Shown in pieces: positions 51,746-59,735 of a stretch of 64,000 bases of DNA; the first letter of the stretch is position 1, and each line of letters starts with the position of its first letter. The stretch covers positions 1,240,001 to 1,304,000 of the forward strand of contig JAFLBV010000001.1 of the NCBI GenBank assembly GCA_017302895.1. Direction: 5' to 3'. Made by a program: the position numbers and the translations under genes. Origin of the DNA: Ignavibacteria bacterium. GTDB taxonomy: Bacteria; Bacteroidota; Ignavibacteria; Ignavibacteriales; Ignavibacteriaceae. Below the pieces are notes generated by a model. That model made no database searches, was not told the origin of the DNA, and was given only the letters and a program-made list of their open reading frames with translations.

Positions 51746-54067
51746 ATGGTCAGAATTTTCTTCTTCCTCCTCTTTGCATTTACGCTTTTTGCTCAGGCAC
51801 CTGAACTTAAAGTAGAGCTAAAAAACACATCTCAGGTCTATTGCCTTGCCGTATCAGATGACGGGAAATTCCTGGCGACGGGCTCGATCGGAAAGGTGTT
51901 CATTTGGGATTTGGAAGAGGGAAGACTGATAAACTGCATTAAAAACCTGATTTATCCGGTTTATTCGATGGGATTTACGACCGACTCGAAATCACTTCTG
52001 ATGGCGATGGGAAACAACAATGTCGAACTTTGGGATTTGGAAACCCTGACAAAAACCACGACATATTTTGGGCACTCCTACATGGTAAAGGAGTTGAAGG
52101 TCGCAAAAAACGGAAAATATTTTGTCTCGCTCGACTATAAAAACAAAATTATTCTGTGGGACATTAATAAAGGGAAGGCTCTAAGGGAGTTTGAGCCTGC
52201 CTCGGCTTTGGTGCACTCTGTCGATTTTTCACCTTCGGGGAAAGAAATCATTATCGGACAAATGGAAGGGACCATCCCGGTAATCGAGCTTGCATCAGGA
52301 AAAGAAGTTAAGAAAATAAACGGGACCCGGACAACAAGTGATGATTATAAACCCGGGATGTCTGAAGACAGCCTGATGATGATGGCTGTTCGTGACTATT
52401 CCATTGGAAATATTGTCTTGCATGAGGCAGGAAAAGTGATTGCCTTTCATGCAAACATGATAACGCAGTGGGACCTGGCAACAGAGGTTCAGGAGAAATT
52501 TGTTCCTTTGAAATTCACACCCTACCGTGCAACGGCAACAAAAGACGGCAAAAAGGTGGCACTTAGAGGCGGGAAAGCGTTGAAACTTCTCGACAGGGTG
52601 TCGATGAAAATTACTGATTCAATTACTCTCTCACCCAATGATTTTCAACCGCTTGCCGTTGATCCGAAGGGGAAGTATTTCCTCACGGGGGAGATGGACG
52701 GAAGTGTAAAGTTTTTCGAAACACAGACCGGCAAAGAGGTGATGACTCTTTTTGCATTCGATTCAACCGACTGGGCAGTGGTAACACCTGATGGCTATTT
52801 TGATGCATCACAGGGGGCTATGGGACTCTTGTATTATGTTCAGGAACTGGATATCATTCCTCTTGAGGCATATTTTGAGCAGTCATACATCCCCTCCCTC
52901 TTTAGATCGGTCAGAGCGGGAGGCGATTCCAAAAGTTATATACCAACAAAAAAGGAAATTTTTACCAATGTGATGGTTCCCCCGTCAGTAAAGCTCACTT
53001 CCACAAACGAATCAAAAATTTCGAAAAATCCCGAAGAAACAGTAAATATAACCATCTCGGATGAGGGTGGAGGCATCGACGAACTGAGGCTTTATCAGAA
53101 TGGTAAACTGGTCGATGTAAAATATTACAAAGACAACAAACCGAAGGCCGGTAACAAAATAAAAGAAGTGTTTCCTGCACAATTGACGGTTGGCAACAAT
53201 ATCTTTAAAGCAAGTGCCTTCAGCAAGGGTAGGCTTGAGGGAAAATCGAACACAATTTTAATCAAGTATGATGCACCAAAACCCGTTTCCAACCTTTACA
53301 TCCTTGCTATTGGAGTTAACGAGTATGAGAACAGTAAATATAATCTGAATTTTGCCGGTGCTGATGCTGAACTGATCAGCAAAGAAATCTCCGGAGTAAA
53401 GAACAATATTTTCAAGTCCGTTGTTGTAAAAACCTTGTATGACACGGAAGCTACGATTAAAAATGTAAGAGCCGCTCTCGACACCATTGTGGCGAACGCA
53501 AAACCCGAGGATACATTTGTCTTTTATTTCTCAGGACATGGTGCCTCGGATGATGATCCCGATCAAAACATGCAGGAGTTTTATTTTATTCTTCATGAAG
53601 TGCAACAAATTTACGGAAATCCTTCTGCCAGAAATCCCTACGCACTTTCAGGAAAGGAAATGAAAGAATATTCGCTGAAGATAAAAGCGCAGAAACAGTT
53701 GATACTTATTGATGCCTGTCAATCAGGGCAGGCTCTCGAGAATTTTGCCATGCGAGGTGCTCAATCTGAAAAGGCAATTATTGACCTTTCAAAAAGCAGA
53801 GGTTTGTATATCATGGCAGCTTCCGAAGCTGACCAGACCGCAAAAGAGATAAAGGACCTCGGGCACGGGGTTTTTACCTTCTCCCTCATCGAAGGGTTAA
53901 AATGTGCCGCTGATTTCTTTGATAAAGACGGTGTCATAAATGTGAAGGAACTGAACATGTTCGTCAACAAAAAAGTTAAGGAAACGGCACAGAAATTTAA
54001 TATTACTCCCCAGCGTCCAGTGAGTTGGGAATATTTGAATGACTTCCCCATAAAGGTGTGCGATTAG
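51746..54067 (+). CDS. Exported WD40-repeat / caspase-like protease
   Basis: 773 residues. A signal peptide (FTLFAQAPEL) places it outside the cytoplasm. Residues about 25-335 contain WD40-type propeller repeats (KVFIWDLEEG, NVELWDLETL, KIILWDINKG). A beta-rich linker region lies around 415-505. Residues about 515-760 are a C14 caspase-like domain with the dyad in FYFSGHG (His598) and LIDACQSG (Cys658). No T9SS domain is present. It starts four bases after the CotH gene, so the two should be co-transcribed. Family members cleave after basic or acidic residues; target unknown. Confidence 0.92.
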   Translation: MVRIFFFLLFAFTLFAQAPELKVELKNTSQVYCLAVSDDGKFLATGSIGKVFIWDLEEGRLINCIKNLIYPVYSMGFTTDSKSLLMAMGNNNVELWDLETLTKTTTYFGHSYMVKELKVAKNGKYFVSLDYKNKIILWDINKGKALREFEPASALVHSVDFSPSGKEIIIGQMEGTIPVIELASGKEVKKINGTRTTSDDYKPGMSEDSLMMMAVRDYSIGNIVLHEAGKVIAFHANMITQWDLATEVQEKFVPLKFTPYRATATKDGKKVALRGGKALKLLDRVSMKITDSITLSPNDFQPLAVDPKGKYFLTGEMDGSVKFFETQTGKEVMTLFAFDSTDWAVVTPDGYFDASQGAMGLLYYVQELDIIPLEAYFEQSYIPSLFRSVRAGGDSKSYIPTKKEIFTNVMVPPSVKLTSTNESKISKNPEETVNITISDEGGGIDELRLYQNGKLVDVKYYKDNKPKAGNKIKEVFPAQLTVGNNIFKASAFSKGRLEGKSNTILIKYDAPKPVSNLYILAIGVNEYENSKYNLNFAGADAELISKEISGVKNNIFKSVVVKTLYDTEATIKNVRAALDTIVANAKPEDTFVFYFSGHGASDDDPDQNMQEFYFILHEVQQIYGNPSARNPYALSGKEMKEYSLKIKAQKQLILIDACQSGQALENFAMRGAQSEKAIIDLSKSRGLYIMAASEADQTAKEIKDLGHGVFTFSLIEGLKCAADFFDKDGVINVKELNMFVNKKVKETAQKFNITPQRPVSWEYLNDFPIKVCD

Positions 54068-54490
54068 GGAGATATCTTCAACCGCAGAGAACACAAAGAA
54101 CGCAAAGAGTAAAATAAACACAAAGCACACAGAGGAGATTGTGAAGATGTAATTATCTTTTAGGAAGCTGATTACTCTCGGATCCCACTGATTCAGCACA
54201 TATGACACGGATTTTTCTTTCCCAAAGAGAATTCCGTTTTTTATTTTAAACCTGTTGGTAATTTCAACTATCTAACAATTTAATCGAATTTAATTTAGAA
54301 CAGTCAACAGTTCCTCCGAGCAGTTCCCAGGCAAATTCTTTCGTTCTGAAGAACAGGATTCTTTCTTCTCATACCGTTGATTTCACTTACCCATGGATAA
54401 GAAACAATAACCTGAAATTTTTTCAAGTTGTCACCGCAAGTTTTGAATAATTTAATTGTCAAATGAATGTACAAAACAACAATTCCCTGA
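54068..54490. other. 423-base gap with short repeats
   Basis: The first part (54081-54135) contains CACAGAG/AACACAAAG repeat words. The remainder shows no convincing gene, RNA or hairpin. The promoter of the ECF sigma operon should lie near its end, but I see no clear consensus; TTGTCA at 54429 is the only candidate -35. Confidence 0.5.
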
Positions 54491-55066
54491 ATGAATGACC
54501 TCGAGATAGTAAGCAGACTTAAAGCCGGTGATAGTGAAGCATTCCGTTTTGTTGTTGATCGCTACCAGAATATGGTGATGAATTGTGCGTACAAGTTTTT
54601 GCAGAATGAAGAATCAGCAGAAGATATCACCCAGGATGTATTTATCGAGGTTTTCGAATCGATTGGCTCATTCCGCGTGGAATCAAAACTTTCGACCTGG
54701 ATATACAGAATTACAATCTCAAAATCGTTGAATTTCCTGAAAAGCGCAAAAAGGAAGAAAAGGTTTGCGATTACGATAAGGTTGTTCGGTAAAGAAAATG
54801 TGGAGGATCGGGTAACGGGCAAAGAATCTGATACTCCTGCGGGTGAACTCGAAAAAAAAGAAATGATAGCGGTTTTGAATCTTGCCCTGGACCGGTTGCC
54901 TGAAAACCAAAAGGTGGCATTTCTCCTTTCCAAGAATGATGAGATGAGTTATGAAGAGATTTCGGAAGTAATGAATCTGAGCATTTCGGCAGTTGAGTCA
55001 CTGCTCCACAGAGCAAAGGTAAACCTGAGAAGGATTCTATTCAACTATTACAAAAAAAATCTTTAG
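54491..55066 (+). CDS. ECF RNA polymerase sigma factor
   Basis: A 191-residue group IV sigma factor. Region 2 spans about residues 8-75 (LKAGDSEAFRFVVDRYQNMV, EDITQDVFIEVF, STWIYRITISKSLNFLKS), and region 4 about 125-185 (RLPENQKVAFLLSKNDEMSY, VMNLSISAVESLLHRAKVNL). It should direct transcription of its own operon in response to an envelope signal passed through the two small proteins encoded next. Confidence 0.95.
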   Translation: MNDLEIVSRLKAGDSEAFRFVVDRYQNMVMNCAYKFLQNEESAEDITQDVFIEVFESIGSFRVESKLSTWIYRITISKSLNFLKSAKRKKRFAITIRLFGKENVEDRVTGKESDTPAGELEKKEMIAVLNLALDRLPENQKVAFLLSKNDEMSYEEISEVMNLSISAVESLLHRAKVNLRRILFNYYKKNL

Positions 55067-55080
55067 AAATACGGCTGATA

Positions 55081-55395
55081 ATGACAAAAAATGAACAAAT
55101 TTTCGATCTGGTTGAGAAGACGCTGAATTCCCTGGACCATATGAAGAAACTTGACGGGAACCCGTTTTTATATACCAGAGTAATGGAGAACCGGGCACGA
55201 AAGTTGGAGATAAGGAGACCTGCGTACAGACTGGTCCCGGGTTTTGGCCAGTTGCTGATGATCCTGATCATTCTCATTAATTGTGCAACGCTTATCTGGT
55301 TTTTTAAGGTAAACTCGCAAAATGAAACCCAAAAAGAACTTGTAAGAGACTTAAAGGAAGTTTTTCAGGTTGAACAAGACCGGATTAATTATTAG
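55081..55395 (+). CDS. Single-span protein, probable anti-sigma factor
   Basis: 104 residues. A cytoplasmic N-terminal part of about 55 residues, one membrane helix (GQLLMILIILINCATLIWFF) and a short periplasmic tail. No zinc-finger motif of classical anti-sigma factors is seen. Its size, topology and position between an ECF sigma gene and a Spy/CnrX-like sensor gene match CnrY-type anti-sigma proteins. Inference from layout. Confidence 0.7.
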   Translation: MTKNEQIFDLVEKTLNSLDHMKKLDGNPFLYTRVMENRARKLEIRRPAYRLVPGFGQLLMILIILINCATLIWFFKVNSQNETQKELVRDLKEVFQVEQDRINY

Positions 55396-55406
55396 ATGAG
55401 ACAGAC

Positions 55407-56273
55407 ATGGATTGGATAAATCAGAACAAATTTAAGAGTTGGTTGATAGCCTTTCTTGTTGTGGTAAATCTGGTAACACTTTCACTCTTTTGGATCTACA
55501 CTTCAAAAGACAGGGAGACTCCACCCAAACAGCAATCGAAAGGGGGCAGCGAGTCGATTAATCTAATGAAAAAAGTCCTTGATCTTAACAGCGATCAAAC
55601 CGATCGATTGGAAAAAATGCAGACGAACAAAGTTGAACAGATTAAATTGAGGAACGACTCGCTTACCACACTGAAAAAACTGCTGGCTGAAGAGTTGTTT
55701 AAAGATAAACCGGACACTTCTGCCGCAAAGATATTTGCGCTCGAGATTGGCAGACTGCAGACTGAAGTCGAATTGCTCAGGTTCGAACATTTTAATGATC
55801 TGATTTCGATTTGCTCACCGGAGCAAAAAGAGAAACTGAAACCTGTTTTGGTGGAATTCTTTGGTAAAAAACCTCCAAAGGATATACCCAAGGAGGGGAA
55901 AGATGTGAAACCTGACAAGCAGAGGAAGGAACCGCCGGAGAAGAAAATTGAGGAGGAAAGGCCCGATGCAAAACAGGATTCACCAAAAAAGGTTCGACCC
56001 GCACCTCCGTCCATCGATGAGAAAGTTGCCAAATATGTCAACAGGCTTAATCTGACTCCCGATCAGACTGAGAAAATCCGTCAGATATTTATCCGCTCCA
56101 ATCAAAAGGGAGAACAGTTAAGAAATCAGAAGATGAATGATCGCGAGACAAGAGAAGCAGAGAAACAAAAGATTAGAAACGAGGAAGATGCAGCAGTAAT
56201 GGAAATTCTGGATTCTGATCAGAAAATTGAATTTCAGAAAATGTTGCAAAAAAGAAGGAACCAGACCCTTTGA
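55407..56273 (+). CDS. Spy/CnrX-like membrane-anchored sensor
   Basis: 288 residues. One N-terminal helix (LIAFLVVVNLVTLSLFWIY) anchors a periplasmic helical domain. Two LTxxQ-like repeats are visible: LDLNSDQTDRLEKM near residue 53 and LNLTPDQTEKIRQIF near residue 213, separated by a lysine/proline-rich linker (about 155-200). This is the arrangement of ZraP/CnrX/Spy periplasmic sensors. It would sense metal or misfolding and control the putative anti-sigma factor. It overlaps the next gene start by four bases (TTGA). Confidence 0.8.
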   Translation: MDWINQNKFKSWLIAFLVVVNLVTLSLFWIYTSKDRETPPKQQSKGGSESINLMKKVLDLNSDQTDRLEKMQTNKVEQIKLRNDSLTTLKKLLAEELFKDKPDTSAAKIFALEIGRLQTEVELLRFEHFNDLISICSPEQKEKLKPVLVEFFGKKPPKDIPKEGKDVKPDKQRKEPPEKKIEEERPDAKQDSPKKVRPAPPSIDEKVAKYVNRLNLTPDQTEKIRQIFIRSNQKGEQLRNQKMNDRETREAEKQKIRNEEDAAVMEILDSDQKIEFQKMLQKRRNQTL

Positions 56274-58009
56274 GACTATTATTCAAATATTTAATCGCTT
56301 TAACACTTTTTAATCTTGCGAACCTGTTCGCTTCTCCGGCAGGTCTGGACACCTCGTTGTTCGTTAGTGAACAAGTGTTGAGTCGTCCAACTGCCACTTC
56401 GGTTACTGTCTCAATAGTGCCAAAAAAAGTGATGCAGATTTATTTTGAATACGGGACTGCTCCTTCTGTTTATTCATATCAGACTGTAACCCGGTCATCG
56501 GTGCCCAATACACCTGTGCGGTATGAAATCTCGGGACTAACCCCAAACAGCCGCTGGTTTTACAGAATAAGATACAAGGAGAGCGGCAACACCCAGTTTT
56601 TAAGCGGTCCGGAGTGTACTTTCCACACACAGAGAGCCAAAGGGAGCAGTTTTAAGTTTGATTTGATGTCGGATTCCCACCTTTATGATAAAAAAGGGAA
56701 TTCTTCCGCAATGAAAGTGACTCTCCAGAACATAAAGAACGACACAACTGATTTTGTGATGGATCTGGGAGATACCTTTGGAGATGACAGAAATCCACCG
56801 GCGATGACTCAACAACAAATGATGAAGCTGCATCTGAACTACCTTCCTTATATCGGGATGGCAGCAAATTCCTCTCATTATTTCTTTTGCCTGGGGAATC
56901 ATGAAGGGGAAAACGGGTACTTCCTGATACAGAATCCGCCAAATAATCTGGCAATTTGGGGCACACTGGCAAGAAAATTTTATTATGCAAATCCGGTGCC
57001 CGATCAATTTTACACAGGCAATCAGAATGTTGAAGGTTTTGGCATCGGTCAGCCCGAGAATTATTATGCCTGGACCTGGGGTGACGCTCAGTTCATAGTC
57101 CTGGATGCCTACAGATACTCGTTCGCAAGTGCAAGTTCCGGTAACTGGGACTGGACTCTTGGTCAGGAGCAGTACAACTGGTTCAAGCAAACCCTCGAAA
57201 ACAGCACTTCAAAGTACAAGTTTGTATTCGCTCATCATGTCAGGGGATGGGGAAGGGGTGGCATAATTCCTGCCGGATATTTCGAATGGGGCGGTAGAAA
57301 CATGGATTCATCATGGGGGTTCAGCACAAACCGTCCCGGATGGGCAGCGCCCGTACATCAACTGATGGTCAATCACGGAGTGAACATCTTTTTTCAGGGA
57401 CATGATCATCTTTTTGCTCAGGAGATACTCGACGGAGTTGTGTATCAGGAAATTCCCATGCCGAGCGATTCAACATATGAAATCGGAATGCTCGCCAATG
57501 CCGATGCGTACACTTCTGTTAAAGTCCGGGGGACAGGGCATATCAGGGTAACAGTTGACAGCGACAGTGCAAAAGTGGAATTTGTTTCAGCATGGTTACC
57601 TGCGGATACGAATTCCATTTTCCATAATGGAGCAGTGGCTTTCTCATACAAGGTTGCTCCGAATCCGGTTTCAGTTGAAGAGTCCCATGAAATGCCGACG
57701 ACGATGAAACTTGATCAAAACTACCCGAATCCTTTTTCAGCTTCCTCCCCGGGAGGAACCCCCGAAACCGTGATAGGTTTCAGTGTTCCTGAGGCGGGGC
57801 ATGTCACGCTGAAAGTTTATGATATTCTCGGGCGGACAGTCTCGATTTTGGCTGATGAGTATAAAGAAGCCGGGCACTATAGATATCAGTTCAGATTGAC
57901 TAGTGAAGAACGGGATGGCATCAACACAGGCTTTTCATCGGGTGTGTACATTTATCAGTTGAAAATGAACTCAACCGTTCTTACCAAAAAAGCGATTTTT
58001 ATAAAATAA
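56270..58009 (+). CDS. T9SS-secreted metallophosphoesterase, copy A
   Basis: 579 residues from a TTG overlapping the previous stop. A signal peptide ends near LANLFASPAG. A fibronectin-III-like N-terminal domain (PTATSVTVSIVPKKV, then SGLTPNSRWFYRIRYKESG) resembles purple acid phosphatases. The phosphoesterase core shows SDSHLY, DLGDTFGDD, CLGNHEGE, FAHHVRG and FQGHDHLF, giving the full set of metal ligands. The end has NYPNPFSASS and a final KKAIFIK, a T9SS domain. Substrate may be phosphoesters at the cell surface. It is a paralogue of the next gene. Confidence 0.9.
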   Translation: MRLLFKYLIALTLFNLANLFASPAGLDTSLFVSEQVLSRPTATSVTVSIVPKKVMQIYFEYGTAPSVYSYQTVTRSSVPNTPVRYEISGLTPNSRWFYRIRYKESGNTQFLSGPECTFHTQRAKGSSFKFDLMSDSHLYDKKGNSSAMKVTLQNIKNDTTDFVMDLGDTFGDDRNPPAMTQQQMMKLHLNYLPYIGMAANSSHYFFCLGNHEGENGYFLIQNPPNNLAIWGTLARKFYYANPVPDQFYTGNQNVEGFGIGQPENYYAWTWGDAQFIVLDAYRYSFASASSGNWDWTLGQEQYNWFKQTLENSTSKYKFVFAHHVRGWGRGGIIPAGYFEWGGRNMDSSWGFSTNRPGWAAPVHQLMVNHGVNIFFQGHDHLFAQEILDGVVYQEIPMPSDSTYEIGMLANADAYTSVKVRGTGHIRVTVDSDSAKVEFVSAWLPADTNSIFHNGAVAFSYKVAPNPVSVEESHEMPTTMKLDQNYPNPFSASSPGGTPETVIGFSVPEAGHVTLKVYDILGRTVSILADEYKEAGHYRYQFRLTSEERDGINTGFSSGVYIYQLKMNSTVLTKKAIFIK

Positions 58010-58025
58010 TCCAACAAGATTACCA

Positions 58026-59735
58026 ATGAAAAAAAGTATCAGAACAATTTTAATCACATTTCTTTTCAGCATCGCATGTTTTGCCTCGGATTTTACTGCC
58101 GTTTCTGACACTCTCCCCTTTACTTGCGGGGAGCTTTTGGGAAGACCGACAGCAAACTCGATTACAATTCATGCCTGCACGAACAGAGATTTGGATGTTT
58201 ATTTCGAATATGGTACCGATTCACTCAACTTCACAAATTCCACAAATGTAAAGAGGTGTTTGGACAGCATACCGTTTGTTGAAGTTTTGGGAAATCTGAG
58301 TCCGAATACACAATACTATTATCGCATGCGGTACCGTGAAATTGGGATGACCAACTTCTTCGCAAGGGGGACACATACTTTTCACACTGCAAGGCCCGCT
58401 GGATCTACATTTACTTTCGCGGTTGAGGCTGATCCACATCTGGATACAAACTCAATCCCGGCAGTATATACTCTTACCCTTCAGAATATTCTTTCCAAAA
58501 AACCTGATTTTCTTTTGGATCTTGGCGATACTTTTATGTCAGAAAAACTCGCTTCGCAGACTCAGCTCGAAATAACCAAAAGGCACCTCCTGCTTCGTGA
58601 GTATTTCGATCATGCATGCCATTCAATCCCTCTGTTTCTTACTATCGGGAATCACGAAGGGGAACTTGGATGGAGACTGGACGGAACAGCAACAAGTCTT
58701 CCTGTTCTGGCATCGAATACACGGAAACTGTATTATCCAAATCCTGAACCTGATGCCTTTTATTCTGGAAATTCCACGCCCGAACAATTTGTCGGGCTCC
58801 GTCAGAACTATTATGCCTGGGAGTGGGGTGATGCCCTGTTTATAGTTATCGACCCGTACTGGTACACAAAAACAAAACCGGGATGGGGGTGGACTCTCGG
58901 TGCAACACAATACAACTGGTTTAAGAGTGTGGTTACCACAAGCCAGGCAAAGTTCAAGTTCGTATTTTGCCATCAGATTGTCGGTGGAAACGGGAACGAC
59001 GGCAGAGGCGGTACAGAGTATGCCGGTCTGTTTGAAATGGGAGGTTTGAACCTCGACTCGACATGGGGCTTTTTCACGAACAGGCCCGGATGGGAGAAAC
59101 CAATTCACTCATTAATGGTGGAGAATAATGTTTCCATTTTCTTTCACGGTCACGATCATTTTTATGGCAGACAGGAAAAGGATGGGGTTATCTATCAGGA
59201 AGTCCCTCAGCCATCATCGAAAAGTTTTACGAATATTTCAGCCACCCAGTATGGCTATGTCAATGGTGTATTTCTTCCCAGTCGGGGTTACTTACTCCTG
59301 ACGGTGAATGATACCAGCGCAAAAGTGGAATATATAAGGACATATTTGCCTTCAGAAGAGAATTCACAAAGACACAATGGTGATATTGGTCATTCGTACA
59401 CCATAATAAAAAGTCCCACGGGAATAAAGCAGGAGCCTCAGACCATACCCGATGAATACAAACTTCATCAGAATTATCCAAATCCGTTTGCAGCCGGTTC
59501 ACCCTCTGGAAACAGTGAAACTGTTATCAGATACGAACTGCCGGTTGAAGGGTATGTGTCATTAAAAGTGTACGATATGCTCGGAGTCGAAGTAAGTACA
59601 CTTGTAGATGAAGTCCAAAAGGGCGGATCTCACGAATATAAATTCAGCGCGAAGAATTTATCGAGCGGGATCTATTTCTACAGACTTTCTTCAGGTGCAT
59701 TCTCCGCAACAAAGAGAATGCTTTTATTAAAATGA
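58026..59735 (+). CDS. T9SS-secreted metallophosphoesterase, copy B
   Basis: A 569-residue tandem paralogue of the preceding protein with the same domain order. Signal peptide near IACFASDF; N-terminal domain PTANSITIHACTNRDLDVYF; core motifs LDLGDTFMSE, TIGNHEGELG, FCHQIVGGNG and FFHGHDHFYG. The first metal motif reads EADPHLD instead of SDSHLY. C-terminal NYPNPFAAGS and KRMLLLK form the T9SS domain. The two copies clearly arose by duplication but have diverged strongly. It overlaps the next gene by four bases. Confidence 0.9.
   Translation: MKKSIRTILITFLFSIACFASDFTAVSDTLPFTCGELLGRPTANSITIHACTNRDLDVYFEYGTDSLNFTNSTNVKRCLDSIPFVEVLGNLSPNTQYYYRMRYREIGMTNFFARGTHTFHTARPAGSTFTFAVEADPHLDTNSIPAVYTLTLQNILSKKPDFLLDLGDTFMSEKLASQTQLEITKRHLLLREYFDHACHSIPLFLTIGNHEGELGWRLDGTATSLPVLASNTRKLYYPNPEPDAFYSGNSTPEQFVGLRQNYYAWEWGDALFIVIDPYWYTKTKPGWGWTLGATQYNWFKSVVTTSQAKFKFVFCHQIVGGNGNDGRGGTEYAGLFEMGGLNLDSTWGFFTNRPGWEKPIHSLMVENNVSIFFHGHDHFYGRQEKDGVIYQEVPQPSSKSFTNISATQYGYVNGVFLPSRGYLLLTVNDTSAKVEYIRTYLPSEENSQRHNGDIGHSYTIIKSPTGIKQEPQTIPDEYKLHQNYPNPFAAGSPSGNSETVIRYELPVEGYVSLKVYDMLGVEVSTLVDEVQKGGSHEYKFSAKNLSSGIYFYRLSSGAFSATKRMLLLK

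Noticed and set aside
56600..57190. 196-residue minus-strand open frame
   Set aside because: It lies wholly inside metallophosphoesterase copy A, whose motifs are all in the plus frame.
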